Part shown: piece by piece, positions 42,657 to 51,229 of the stretch
Layout of the letters: each line of letters starts with the position of its first letter
Numbering within the stretch: position 1 is the first letter of the stretch
Source of the DNA: Agromyces sp. Soil535
GTDB lineage: Bacteria; Actinomycetota; Actinomycetes; Actinomycetales; Microbacteriaceae
Assembly (NCBI RefSeq): GCF_001428255.1
Contig: NZ_LMRW01000007.1
Span: forward strand, 1 to 64,000
Length of the DNA stretch: 64,000 nucleotides
Reading direction: 5' to 3'
Position numbers and translations under genes: made by a program
The notes under the pieces: model-generated
What the model was told of the DNA's origin: nothing
Database searches by the model: none
Seen by the model: the letters and a program-made list of their open reading frames with translations, nothing else

Positions 42657-43634
42657 CTACGGCGCGCCGACGGGCACGGCATCGACGGGCAGCATGTCGA
42701 CCGGGAGCGCCTCGAGGCGCTCCCGCATCCGGATGAGGTCGCGAGCGTGCCGGTCGAGGCGACGGTCCTCGGCCGAGCGGAGTTCGAGCGGATCGACCGG
42801 CCGAGCGCGACCGTCGGGCCCGGGATCGACGAAGATGCTCACGCACTGCGTGGTCAGCTCGAGGGCCTCCGGAGTCCGAGGCGAGCCCGACCGCACGCGC
42901 ACGGCGATGTGCATGCGCCCCGCCCAGGCGTGGATGAGCCTCGCATCGACCTCCACGATGTGCCCGATGCGGATGGGACGGAAGAAGTGGATGCCGCCCG
43001 AGTACACGGCCCTGGCGGCGGTGGAGGACCAGCCGGCTGCACAGGCGTACGCCGCCTCGTCGATCCATCCCATGACCGTTCCTCCGTGCGCATTGCCGCC
43101 CCAGTTGGCGGCGCTCGGCGCGGCGAGGAAGCGGAAGACGGTCTGCGGGGTCGTCCCCTCATGGGTGTAGTGCTGCTCCATCATGGCGTCGCGGATCTCC
43201 CGTCGGGCGGCGAGGCGCTGCTCGGCTCGCTCGTTCAGGATGCGGTCGGTGTCGGTCGACGGCGTCCACCGGGGGACCTCGCGCGGCATCCCGTCATCGT
43301 CGACCGCGACGAACACCAGGATGCAATGCGTGGCGGGCACGTACGCCCGGCTCTGCACGTCGGCCGCTTCGATCACGACCAGCACCTGCATGCTCGTGCG
43401 GCCCGTGTGGATGATGCGCGCGTGCGCCTCCACCAGGTCGCCCGCGGTGATCGGCGCGGTGAACTGGACGTTGCCGACGTACGCGGTGACACAGTACGAC
43501 CCGCTCCAGCCGACCGCACACGCGTAGCCGGCCTTGTCGATCCACTCGAGGACGCGGCCGGCGGCGACCGTCGTGCCGCCCGCGGCCGAGTCCTGTGGAG
43601 AGGCGAGGAAGCGCAGCGTGATCCGGTCCTTCAT
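42657..43634 (-). CDS. Acyl-CoA thioesterase with two hotdog domains
   Basis: The 325-residue protein holds two 4HBT hotdog domains in tandem. Each has a GRVLEWIDKAGYACA / GTVMGWIDEAAYACA helix with the acidic catalytic site and a VVEAHARIIHTGRTSMQVLV / IVEVDARLIHAWAGRMHIAV strand pair. This is the usual layout of cytosolic acyl-CoA hydrolases. The start is ATG 43634 (MKDRITLRFL). A 22-bp perfect palindrome lies 47-68 bp upstream and may regulate it. It converges on the second ECF42 sigma gene. Confidence 0.9.
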   Translation of the reverse strand: MKDRITLRFLASPQDSAAGGTTVAAGRVLEWIDKAGYACAVGWSGSYCVTAYVGNVQFTAPITAGDLVEAHARIIHTGRTSMQVLVVIEAADVQSRAYVPATHCILVFVAVDDDGMPREVPRWTPSTDTDRILNERAEQRLAARREIRDAMMEQHYTHEGTTPQTVFRFLAAPSAANWGGNAHGGTVMGWIDEAAYACAAGWSSTAARAVYSGGIHFFRPIRIGHIVEVDARLIHAWAGRMHIAVRVRSGSPRTPEALELTTQCVSIFVDPGPDGRARPVDPLELRSAEDRRLDRHARDLIRMRERLEALPVDMLPVDAVPVGAP

Positions 43635-43680
43635 CTTGACAGGATCGCAGCGTGCCCACGGTTTTGACGCGAATCTCGAG

Positions 43681-43702
43681 TGAAAGAACCGGGGTTCTTT
43701 CA
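43681..43702. promoter_or_regulatory. 22-bp perfect palindrome upstream of thioesterase gene
   Basis: TGAAAGAACC and GGTTCTTTCA are perfect arms with a GG centre. It is A+T-richer than its surroundings and lies between the cupin stop and the thioesterase start, both on the minus strand. There is no U-run on the minus side, so an operator fits better than a terminator. The binding protein is not obvious. Confidence 0.6.
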
Positions 43703-43741
43703 TGTTGAGCAAAGGATGCCGCACTCGCGTGCGACACGTGA

Positions 43742-44107
43742 TCAGTCCAGCTCGCGCAGTTGCGTCGTGCGCTCGCTCGGCGCGTCGCCGGTGTTCACGG
43801 TGCCCTGGGGCTCGATGAGGATCGCCGAGACCTCCGCGTCGGCGCGCGGACAGTGCTCGACGCCGCGCGGCACGACGTAGACGTCGCCCGGTGCGAGCTC
43901 GACGTCCCCGTCGCGGAGCTGGATCACGAGCCGTCCCGAGATCACCATGAAGAGCTCATCGGTGTCGGGGTGACTGTGCCACGTGAACTCGCCGAGGAGC
44001 TTCACCACCTTGACGTCGTAGTCGTTCACACTCACGAGTCGTCGGGGCTGCCATGGCTCAGAGAACGAGTCGAGTGCGGCCTGCAGGTTTCGTACCTCTG
44101 CGCTCAT
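43742..44107 (-). CDS. Cupin-domain protein
   Basis: The 121-residue protein is a single small cupin: motif 1 FTWHSHPDTDELFMVISGRLVIQL (His-x-His and Glu metal ligands) and motif 2 APGDVYVVPRGVEHCPRA (His). Such proteins bind a metal and act on small substrates or sense ligands. ATG 44107 is preferred over 44188 because the family starts near LQAALDSF. It is divergent from the ArsR operon across a 158-bp gap. Confidence 0.85.
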   Translation of the reverse strand: MSAEVRNLQAALDSFSEPWQPRRLVSVNDYDVKVVKLLGEFTWHSHPDTDELFMVISGRLVIQLRDGDVELAPGDVYVVPRGVEHCPRADAEVSAILIEPQGTVNTGDAPSERTTQLRELD

Positions 44108-44205
44108 CCCTCGATTCTCGACGGGCGTGCCTTCGGAGTTGATGCCCATCGCGCGAATTGGCAGGGGTTTGCGCATCTTCGGCTTCAACTCGTCCAGGGA
44201 GGGGG

Positions 44206-44264
44206 TTGACGCGGCATCCGCTCGTGCCTACAGTTAAGCACATCATTAAATAAGGAGTTGCTTA
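44206..44264 (+). promoter_or_regulatory. Promoter and inverted repeat of the ArsR operon
   Basis: TTGACG (44206-44211), 17 nt, TACAGT (44229-44234) form a good housekeeping promoter. TAAGCA (44235-44240) and TGCTTA (44259-44264) are inverted arms that bracket the AAGGAG ribosome-binding site just before the ArsR ATG. Autoregulation by the ArsR protein is the simplest reading. Confidence 0.65.
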
Positions 44265-44265
44265 C

Positions 44266-44607
44266 ATGGCAGGTGCCGCGGACGAGCTCAGCCTCGTATT
44301 CCAGGCGCTCGCCGATCCGACGCGGCGCGCGATCATCTCGCGCCTCCGCAGCGGGCCGACGACCGTCGGGGAGCTGGCCGAGCCGTTCGCGATGAGCCGC
44401 CCCGCGATCTCGCAGCACCTGAAGGTGCTCGAGCGCGCCGGCCTCATCGAACGCACCGCCGATGCGCAGTGGCGCCGGTGCACCCTCCGAACGGAGCCGC
44501 TCGACGAGGCATCCGCCTGGGTCGAACGGCACCGCGACGAGTGGAACGAGCGTTTCGACCTGCTCGACGAGCGACTCCGCGAGCTGAAGGGACAGACGGA
44601 TGCCTGA
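44266..44607 (+). CDS. ArsR-family transcriptional regulator
   Basis: The 113-residue protein is a winged helix of the ArsR type: LVFQALADPTRRAIISRLRSGPTTVGELAEPFAMSRPAISQHLKVLERAGLIERT. Metal-binding Cys residues of ArsR/SmtB are absent, so it is of the SRPBCC-linked class, which senses an unknown signal. It overlaps the SRPBCC gene by 8 bp and leads a three-gene operon. Confidence 0.92.
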   Translation: MAGAADELSLVFQALADPTRRAIISRLRSGPTTVGELAEPFAMSRPAISQHLKVLERAGLIERTADAQWRRCTLRTEPLDEASAWVERHRDEWNERFDLLDERLRELKGQTDA

Positions 44608-45070
44608 GCAGACCGCCACCGGAATGAAGCAGTTCACGATCACCCGCGTCTTCGACGCACCCCGCGACCTCGTCTGGCAGGCGTGGACGACCGAGGCGGA
44701 CGCCGCCGCGTGGTGGCACCCGCGCGGCATCGAGATCAAGCCGGGCAGCGTCGCCGTCGACGTCCGCGTCGGCGGCCGCTACGCCTACACGATGGTGAAC
44801 CCCGCCGACGGTGAGGAGTACCCGACGGCCGGCGTCTACCGCGAGGTCACCCCTCCCGAGCGGCTCGTGTTCACCTGGGCGTCGCCCGGCGACCCCGACG
44901 AGGAGGCGCCCGTCATCACGGTGGAGCTTCGCGAGTTGCCCGAGGACCGCACCGAGATGCGGTTCCACCTCGTCGGATGGGCGGGCGAGCCCGGCGACGG
45001 CGACGTGTACGACGGATGGGATTCCGCCTTCGACGTGCTCGCGGAGCAGCTCGCTGGAGGGAGCGCCTGA
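44600..45070 (+). CDS. SRPBCC (AHSA1-like) domain protein
   Basis: The 156-residue protein has the START-like AHSA1 pattern: TITRVFDAPRDLVWQAWTTEADAAAWWHPRG, then VGGRYAYTMVNPADGEEYPTAGVYREVTPPERLVFTW, and a closing GWDSAFDVLAEQLAGG helix. It forms a hydrophobic ligand cavity. The ligand is unknown. It is coupled to both the ArsR gene and the reductase gene (TGATG overlap), which implies one function. Confidence 0.9.
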   Translation: MPEQTATGMKQFTITRVFDAPRDLVWQAWTTEADAAAWWHPRGIEIKPGSVAVDVRVGGRYAYTMVNPADGEEYPTAGVYREVTPPERLVFTWASPGDPDEEAPVITVELRELPEDRTEMRFHLVGWAGEPGDGDVYDGWDSAFDVLAEQLAGGSA

Positions 45071-45630
45071 TGGGCCGGCTCACCGTCGAGCAGATCGTGA
45101 GCGTCGACGGGTACGCCGCCGACTCCGACGGCGGCATCGACTTCTTCGAGGCCGTCGACGAGGTCGACGCGAACGATGCCGACCAACTCGCGTTCCTCGA
45201 GCACATCGACGCCATCCTGCTCGGAGCGAACACCTACCGGATGTTCGCGGGGTACTGGCCGACCGCCGACCCCGAGGTCGAACGGGTCGCAGAGCCCATC
45301 AATCGGCTGCCGAAGTTCGTCGTGTCGAACGGACTGACGGCGGCCCCATGGGGCGACGGCTCGATCGAGATCCTCAGCGGCGACGGCGCGACATCGGTCG
45401 CCGCGCTCAAGGAGCGCCATGCGGGGATCGTGGTCTGGGGCAGCCTCACCCTCGCCGACGCGCTCTTCCGCGCCGGCCTCGTCGACGAGCTGCGCCTGCG
45501 GATCGTGCCCGTGCTGATCGGCGCCGGTCGCCCGTTCACGCCCGCCGACCTCGGCGAGCGGCGGCTCGCGCTCGACCACGTCGTGTCGCACCCGAGCGGG
45601 CACGTCGGCCTCACCTACCTGGTGCGCTGA
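45070..45630 (+). CDS. Dihydrofolate reductase-family (RibD C-terminal-like) protein
   Basis: The 186-residue protein has the RibD-C/DHFR-like fold: LTVEQIVSVDGYAADSDGGIDFF, AILLGANTYRMFAGYW and LRLRIVPVLIGAGRPFTP. The NADPH site pattern is present, but it is not a folate-pathway DHFR. ATG 45070 overlaps the SRPBCC stop. The third gene of the ArsR operon; likely a stress-responsive reductase of unknown substrate. Confidence 0.88.
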   Translation: MGRLTVEQIVSVDGYAADSDGGIDFFEAVDEVDANDADQLAFLEHIDAILLGANTYRMFAGYWPTADPEVERVAEPINRLPKFVVSNGLTAAPWGDGSIEILSGDGATSVAALKERHAGIVVWGSLTLADALFRAGLVDELRLRIVPVLIGAGRPFTPADLGERRLALDHVVSHPSGHVGLTYLVR

Positions 45631-45700
45631 GCGGCATCGGGCTCGGCGGAGCGGGATTCGGCCGAGCCCGGCTCCGCCTGACGGATGGGAGGATGGTTCG

Positions 45701-46774
45701 GTGACCGATCAGCTCCACGACACCACCCTCCGCGGCTTCGCCTCCGACAACTATTCGGGCGTGCATCCCGAGATCCTCGCGGCGATCGCGGCCGCGAACG
45801 ACGGCCACCAGGTCGCCTACGGCGAAGACGTCTACACCGAGCGCCTGCAGCAGGTGTTCGCGCAGCACTTCGGCCAGGGCGTCGAGGCCTTCCCCGTGTT
45901 CAACGGCACGGGCGCGAACGTCACGGGGCTCCAATCGATGCTTCCGCGCTGGGGCGCGGTCATCTCCGCATCGACCGCGCATATCAACTCCGACGAGGGC
46001 GGGGCTCCTGAGCGCGTCGGCGGGATGAAGCTCCTTACGCTGCCGACGCCCGATGGCAAGCTCACCCCCGAGCTCATCGACCGCGAGGCGTGGGGCTGGG
46101 GCGACGAGCACCGCGCGCAGCCGCTCGTCGTGTCGATCACGCAGACCACCGAGCTCGGCACCGCGTACACGGTCGATGAGATCGGTGCGATCGCCGACCA
46201 CGTGCACGAGCGCGGCATGAAGCTGCACCTCGACGGCGCGCGCCTCTCCAACGCGGCCGCGTCGCTCGGACTCCCGCTCCGCGCCTTCACACGCGACGTC
46301 GGCGTCGACGTGCTGAGCTTCGGCGGCACCAAGAACGGCGCGCTCGGCGCCGAGGCGATCGTGGTGCTGAACCCTGCGGCATCCGAGGGCCTGAAGTACC
46401 TGCGCAAGCTGAACATGCAGCTCGCCTCGAAGATGCGGTTCGTCTCCGCGCAGCTCATCGCGCTGCTCGAGGGCGACCTGTGGCTGCGCAGCGCCTCGCA
46501 TGCGAACGCCATGGCGCGCCGCCTGCGCGACGCGCTCGACGCGGGCATCGCCGCGGGCGACCTGCACGGCCTCGGCTTCACGCAGGAGACGCAGTCGAAC
46601 GGCGTGTTCGCGACACTGCCGCAGGGCGTCGCCGACCGGCTGCGCGAGCGGTTCCGCTTCTACGACTGGGATGCCGCACGCGGGGAGGTGCGCTGGATGT
46701 GCTCGTTCGACACGAGCGAGGAGGACATCGACGCGTTCGTGGCGGGGATCCGCGAGGAGCTCGCCCGGGCGTAG
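45701..46774 (+). CDS. PLP-dependent threonine aldolase-like lyase
   Basis: The 357-residue protein belongs to the beta-eliminating lyase/threonine aldolase group: FASDNYSGVHPEILAAIAAANDGHQVAYGED, VFNGTGANVTGL, LHLDGARLSNAAASLG (Asp for the pyridine nitrogen) and SFGGTKNGALGAEAIVV, where the Lys holds PLP. It would split L-threonine or L-allo-threonine to glycine and acetaldehyde. The start is GTG. It converges on the flavodoxin genes with an 18-bp gap. Confidence 0.92.
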   Translation: MTDQLHDTTLRGFASDNYSGVHPEILAAIAAANDGHQVAYGEDVYTERLQQVFAQHFGQGVEAFPVFNGTGANVTGLQSMLPRWGAVISASTAHINSDEGGAPERVGGMKLLTLPTPDGKLTPELIDREAWGWGDEHRAQPLVVSITQTTELGTAYTVDEIGAIADHVHERGMKLHLDGARLSNAAASLGLPLRAFTRDVGVDVLSFGGTKNGALGAEAIVVLNPAASEGLKYLRKLNMQLASKMRFVSAQLIALLEGDLWLRSASHANAMARRLRDALDAGIAAGDLHGLGFTQETQSNGVFATLPQGVADRLRERFRFYDWDAARGEVRWMCSFDTSEEDIDAFVAGIREELARA

Positions 46775-46792
46775 CGCCCGACCGGAACGCGC

Positions 46793-47326
46793 TCAGGCAC
46801 GACCGGCCGGCGCGCCCAGCTCATCGGCGATCGAGCCCGCCCAGGCCTCGATCGCGGCCCAATCGCGGAAGTCGCCCACGGGCATGGCCTCCGCGGGCGC
46901 CCACTTGGCCATCCGGTCGACGCCGCGGAGCTTCTCGAGCTGGAAGGCGCCGAAGAAGACCTGCATGCCGCGAGGGCTGATCGCCGCCTCGAACTCGGCG
47001 AACTCCTTGGGCTCCGCGCCCGCGAGCACATCGTGGCCCTTGGCATCCAGCTTGTCGGTGCCGACCGGGCCGCTGCTGAACAGCCACACGGGGTGCGAGA
47101 CGAGGACGTCCTGGTTGCGGCGGACGAACTTCCGGGCGTCCTTGCGCCACCGGAACATGTACGCGGCGGACCCGACCACGTACGCGTCGTACTCGGTCGC
47201 GTCGTCCACGTCCTTGCACCGTACGACGTCGGCCTCGAGGCCTCGTCGTCTCAGCACGTCCCCGATCCGCTCGGCGATGCCCTGCGTCGCCCCGTACTTG
47301 CTCGCGTAGGCGACCAGTATCTTCAT
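46793..47326 (-). CDS. Flavodoxin-domain protein, second of a tandem pair
   Basis: The 177-residue protein has a flavodoxin FMN-binding start MKILVAYASKYGATQGIAERIG, an AYVVGSAAYMF aromatic loop and WLFSSGPVG. It resembles protoporphyrinogen oxidase-type (HemG-like) and menaquinone-linked flavodoxins. The ATG overlaps the upstream paralog by 4 bp. The last 20 or so residues are identical to the paralog's at the DNA level, suggesting gene conversion. Confidence 0.88.
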   Translation of the reverse strand: MKILVAYASKYGATQGIAERIGDVLRRRGLEADVVRCKDVDDATEYDAYVVGSAAYMFRWRKDARKFVRRNQDVLVSHPVWLFSSGPVGTDKLDAKGHDVLAGAEPKEFAEFEAAISPRGMQVFFGAFQLEKLRGVDRMAKWAPAEAMPVGDFRDWAAIEAWAGSIADELGAPAGRA

Positions 47327-47880
47327 GTCGGCTCCTTCTCCGGGGCACGACCGGCCGGCGCGCCCAGCTCATCGGCGATCGAGCCCGCCCAGGCCTCGAT
47401 CGCGGCCCAGTCGCGGTAGTCGCCCGCGGGCATCAGGTCCCGGATCGCCGGCATCCACACGACGATCCGATCACGACCGCTGATGCCCTCGGGGTCGTAC
47501 GCGCCGAAGAAGACCTGCCGTCCGCGCGGATGGATCAGGTCTTCGAACTCGGCGAACTGCTTGGGCTCGGCCCCGGCGAGCACGTCGTTGCCGTCCTTGT
47601 CGACCGTGTCAGCGCCGAGCGGGCCGCTGCTGAACAGCCATACGGGGTGGGTGGCGAGCATCTCCGCATTGCGCTTCACGAACCTCGTGGCGTCCTTCCT
47701 CCAGTTGAACATGTACGCAGCGGATCCGACGACGCATGCGTCGTACCCGGTCGCGTCGTCCACATCCGCGCACCGCACGACCTCGACCTCGTGGCCCCGT
47801 CGACTCAACACCTCTCCGATCCGCTGGGCGATGCCCTCCGTGGCACCGTACTTGCTCGAATACGCCACGAGCACCTTCAT
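47323..47880 (-). CDS. Flavodoxin-domain protein, first of a tandem pair
   Basis: The 185-residue protein opens MKVLVAYSSKYGATEGIAQRIG with the same loops as its neighbour (CVVGSAAYMFNWRKDATRF, WLFSSGPLG). The start is ATG 47880, since the longer frame has no signal. The two proteins are roughly two-thirds identical by eye. The stop overlaps the next ATG, so they are made together. A redox role with FMN is likely; the partner is unknown, though a nitroreductase is divergent just upstream. Confidence 0.88.
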   Translation of the reverse strand: MKVLVAYSSKYGATEGIAQRIGEVLSRRGHEVEVVRCADVDDATGYDACVVGSAAYMFNWRKDATRFVKRNAEMLATHPVWLFSSGPLGADTVDKDGNDVLAGAEPKQFAEFEDLIHPRGRQVFFGAYDPEGISGRDRIVVWMPAIRDLMPAGDYRDWAAIEAWAGSIADELGAPAGRAPEKEPT

Positions 47881-48079
47881 CGCGAACCCCTCTCTCTCCA
47901 TGTCTGTCCGGCGGGCACAGGCGCGACGGTACGCCGCGATCCCCCCCGGCAGGCGGCCGAAGGTCCCGCCGCTTGCTGAGAGTATGCGGATACATGGAAT
48001 AGCGGATGCCGCGAAGCGTTGCACCTCGCGGGACGACGGCGCCCCGGCATCCGTCCACTCCCACGAAAGCAGCACCACC

Positions 48080-48673
48080 ATGACCCTCGTCACCGAACTC
48101 ACGTCCCGCCGCGCCGACACGACCGCGCCCCTCATCCACCCCCTCGTGGAGCGCTGGAGCCCGCGCGCCTACGACCCGACCGCCGAGGTCTCGACCGACG
48201 CGCTCCGCACGATCCTCGAGGCCGCCCGGTGGGCGCCGTCGGCCAACAACGTGCAGCCGTGGCGCTTCATCGTCGCCCGTCGCGGCACCGAGACCTTCCG
48301 CACCGTGCACGACGCCCTCATGGGCTTCAACCAGGCGTGGGCCGACTCCGCCGCCGTGCTCATCGTGAACGTCGCCGAGACGGTGGACGCCGAGGGCAAG
48401 GCCCGCCCGTGGGCCCGTTACGACCTCGGCCAGGCGGTGGCGCACCTCACGGTGCAGGCGCAGCACGATGGCCTGCACACCCACCAGATGGGCGGCTTCG
48501 ACGGCGCCAGGATCCACGACGCGTTCGGGCTCGACGCGAGCCTCGAGGTCGTCTCGATCACCGCGATCGGCGTGCTCGGCGACGTCGACGCCCTGCCCGA
48601 CCCGCTGCGCGAGCGCGAGGTCGCGCCGCGCCTGCGCAAGCCGCTCGAGGAGCTCGTGCTCGTCGGCGAGTAG
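48080..48673 (+). CDS. Nitroreductase-family protein
   Basis: The 197-residue protein has the nitroreductase FMN fold: RWSPRAYDPTAEVSTDALRTILEAARWAPSANNVQPWRFIV at the N-terminus (RSxRxF-like and PSxxNxQPW motifs), a middle helix DLGQAVAHLTVQAQHDGL and a C-terminal GVLGDVDALP. It would reduce nitro compounds or quinones with NAD(P)H. It is divergent from the flavodoxin pair across about 200 bp. Confidence 0.9.
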   Translation: MTLVTELTSRRADTTAPLIHPLVERWSPRAYDPTAEVSTDALRTILEAARWAPSANNVQPWRFIVARRGTETFRTVHDALMGFNQAWADSAAVLIVNVAETVDAEGKARPWARYDLGQAVAHLTVQAQHDGLHTHQMGGFDGARIHDAFGLDASLEVVSITAIGVLGDVDALPDPLREREVAPRLRKPLEELVLVGE

Positions 48674-48687
48674 CGCTCGCCCGCCGC

Positions 48688-48807
48688 CTACCCGTGCGGG
48701 TTGAGGCTGCTGAAGTCCGGCATGCCGTTCACCGCGAGGTGGACGGACACCAGGGTGACGAGCACGACGGCGATGCCGATCGCGATCGCGATGAGGGTGC
48801 GGCGCAT
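48688..48807 (-). CDS. 39-residue membrane protein of an ABC operon
   Basis: A short frame encodes MRRTLIAIAIGIAVVLVTLVSVHLAVNG plus a brief tail. It has one membrane helix and a basic inside end. GGAG lies about 6 nt before the ATG. It starts 25 bp after the FtsX-type permease stop on the same strand and is probably in that operon. A small accessory subunit of the ABC system is possible; this is inference. Confidence 0.6.
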   Translation of the reverse strand: MRRTLIAIAIGIAVVLVTLVSVHLAVNGMPDFSSLNPHG

Positions 48808-48832
48808 GAGCGTCTCCGTTCGTTCGGGGGGA

Positions 48833-51229
48833 TCAGAGCGTGGCGAGGGCGACGCTCGGGCGGATGCGGGTCGCGCGACGCGCGGCGAGCGCACTCGCCG
48901 CAAGGGCGCCGACGATGCCGACGAGCGTCCAGACGGCGAGCGCGAACGCACTCGCGGTGAACGGCAGCGGCGCAAGGAACGCCTGCCGACCGAAGACCTG
49001 GTCGGCAAGCAGCGTCAGCGGAACCGACAACACGGTGGCGAGCAGCACTCCGGCGATCCCGACGAGGATGCTCTCGAGCATGACGATCGAGCGGATGTCG
49101 CGGGGCGCCGCTCCGACGACCGCGAGGATCGCGAACTCCCTGGTGCGCTCGGCGACGCTCGTCGTCATGCTCGCGCCGAGTCCGAGGAAGCCGACGACGC
49201 CGATGATCCCCGCGATCACGACGAGCGCGGCGATGAGCACCCCGACGTGACCGTCGAGGGCGATCCCCAGGGTGTCGACGGAGTAGGCCTGATCGGTTTC
49301 GATCCCCGCGCGGCGCAGCGCTTCGACGGCGGCGTCGACGGTGCGGCTGCGGCTGCCGGCGGAGTGCGACCCTGTGACGATGCGCACGCTCGCCACACCC
49401 GGAACGCCGGCGCGTTCGGCGAATGCCTCCGGCGTCGTGTACGCCGCCGCCGGGCTGCCGAAGTCGGCGACGATGCCCACGATCGTCCACTCGGCGGCAC
49501 GTCCTGCCACGCTGAGTGAGATGCGATCGCCGACGTGTGCGCCTCCGAGCTGCTGCGTCGCGGCGGTCGTCGTCACGACGATGGCGTCGGTGTCGTCGGG
49601 GGCGAGCCGTCGCCCGCTCTCCAGCGACGTCTCGGCGAGGGTCGAGTCGATCGGCGGCGCGACCATCACGAAGCTCGCGTGCCCCTCGTCGGGATAGACG
49701 CGTGCGACGTCGGCGCGCCCGGCGATGTGCAGCGTCGCCCGAGCCGACCCGTAGGCCTCGACCTCGACGACATCGGGGAGGTCGACGAGGAGGCGCTCGA
49801 CGGCGCTGCGATCGTGCGGTGCATCGAGGCGCAGGGAGACGTCGTAGTGCCGCCGATCCGTGCCGGTGTCCACGAGCTCGTCCCATCCCGCCGCGGCGTT
49901 GACGCCGGCGAGGAACAACGCGCCCGCGATCGCGAGCAGCGCAAGGTTGAGCGCGAGCCGGCCCGGGCGGCGGAGCAGCCCGCCCACCGCCGCCGTCAGG
50001 CTGAGGTCACCGCCGACCCGCAGGCGGCGCGGCCCCCCTCGCACGGCGCTCGGGCGCGCCGAGTCGAGTGCCTGGCGCACGGTGATGCGCGTCGTGCGCA
50101 CGACGGGAACGGCGGCGATGGCGGTCGGGATGCCGATGCCCGACGCGATCGCGGTCGCCAAGACCCATCCCGGCGGCCGCGTGCTGCCGAGGTCGAGGTT
50201 GAGGAGCGAGGCTCCGAACCCTGCGATGAGGTTGCCGAGGGCGAACCCGGGCACGAGCGCCAGCAGGGTGGCGATGCCCGCCACGACGAGCGCGATGCCG
50301 AGCGTCATCGGGACGAGTTGTGCGGTGCGCGCCCCGATCGCCTTCATGGCACCGATCTGCGGGATCTGCCGCACGAGGGCGCCCGCGAGGAGCGCCGCCG
50401 CCAGGATGCTGCTGAGCACGAGTGAGAGCACGCCGAATGCGAGGAACATCGCGCCGAGGGTCTCCATCTGTCCCTGATGGGGGTGCGCGAGCGGCCTCGG
50501 GATCTCGACGTGGTCGACGCGGTATCCGCGTGATGCGAGCGCGTCGCGGGCACGCTGTGCGACGTCGTCGATGGCGTTCGCGTCGCCGCTCGGGTGTCCC
50601 GCGGCATCCGTGACCAGGATCTTGATCTGATCGAGCGCAACCGTGATGCCCGCCGACTCGAGCAGCGACTCCTCGGCATAGGCGTAGACGGTCTGCTCCT
50701 GCTCGGCCGGGGCGACACCGCCGTCGTGTGCGCCACCGGCGACGATGAGCGTGGTCGGGCCGGCAGCGGTGCCCAGCTCGACGGGGTCGCCGGCGCCCAC
50801 GCCGAGGTACCGCAGTGCGGTGCGTTCGAGCAGCAGGCCCGCGGCATCCGCACCATCCTCGACGCTGACGGTGGCGAAGCGCATCGGGTCGCCGTTCTCG
50901 CGCACGAACAGGAGCAGGGAACGCCACGGGCCGTCGCCGGAGCGGATGCGTCCCACGAGCGCTGCGCGCGCGGCGACCCGCTCGGCTCCGGCCACGCCGC
51001 CGACAATCTCGAGCGCCTCCTGGTCGAGCGGGTCATCGAGCACGATCGTCGCCGAGGCAGGCTCGGTCGCGCGATAGTTCGACTCGATCGCGCGACCGAG
51101 GAGCGCTCGAGCGTCGAGCAGGGCGATCGCGGCCGTCGCGCTCAGCGCGATCGCGACGATCATGAGGGCGACTCGGCCGCGCATCGACAGGATGTCACGG
51201 AGCAGCTTCCGCAGCCGCAGGGCGGTCAT
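48833..51229 (-). CDS. FtsX-type ABC permease (MacB/LolCDE-like)
   Basis: The 798-residue protein has an N-terminal helix (RVALMIVAIALSATAAIALLDA), a large outer domain, then two FtsX membrane blocks (LAFGVLSLVLSSILAAALLAGALVRQIPQIGAMKAIGART near residue 250-290 and a C-terminal set GHVGVLIAALVVIAGIIGVVGFLGL ... REFAILAVVGAAPRDIRS). This is the duplicated layout of MacB-like mechanotransmission transporters, which move lipids, peptides or toxins. The ATG overlaps the ATPase stop by 1 bp; a GTG lies one codon upstream. Substrate unknown. Confidence 0.9.
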   Translation of the reverse strand: MTALRLRKLLRDILSMRGRVALMIVAIALSATAAIALLDARALLGRAIESNYRATEPASATIVLDDPLDQEALEIVGGVAGAERVAARAALVGRIRSGDGPWRSLLLFVRENGDPMRFATVSVEDGADAAGLLLERTALRYLGVGAGDPVELGTAAGPTTLIVAGGAHDGGVAPAEQEQTVYAYAEESLLESAGITVALDQIKILVTDAAGHPSGDANAIDDVAQRARDALASRGYRVDHVEIPRPLAHPHQGQMETLGAMFLAFGVLSLVLSSILAAALLAGALVRQIPQIGAMKAIGARTAQLVPMTLGIALVVAGIATLLALVPGFALGNLIAGFGASLLNLDLGSTRPPGWVLATAIASGIGIPTAIAAVPVVRTTRITVRQALDSARPSAVRGGPRRLRVGGDLSLTAAVGGLLRRPGRLALNLALLAIAGALFLAGVNAAAGWDELVDTGTDRRHYDVSLRLDAPHDRSAVERLLVDLPDVVEVEAYGSARATLHIAGRADVARVYPDEGHASFVMVAPPIDSTLAETSLESGRRLAPDDTDAIVVTTTAATQQLGGAHVGDRISLSVAGRAAEWTIVGIVADFGSPAAAYTTPEAFAERAGVPGVASVRIVTGSHSAGSRSRTVDAAVEALRRAGIETDQAYSVDTLGIALDGHVGVLIAALVVIAGIIGVVGFLGLGASMTTSVAERTREFAILAVVGAAPRDIRSIVMLESILVGIAGVLLATVLSVPLTLLADQVFGRQAFLAPLPFTASAFALAVWTLVGIVGALAASALAARRATRIRPSVALATL

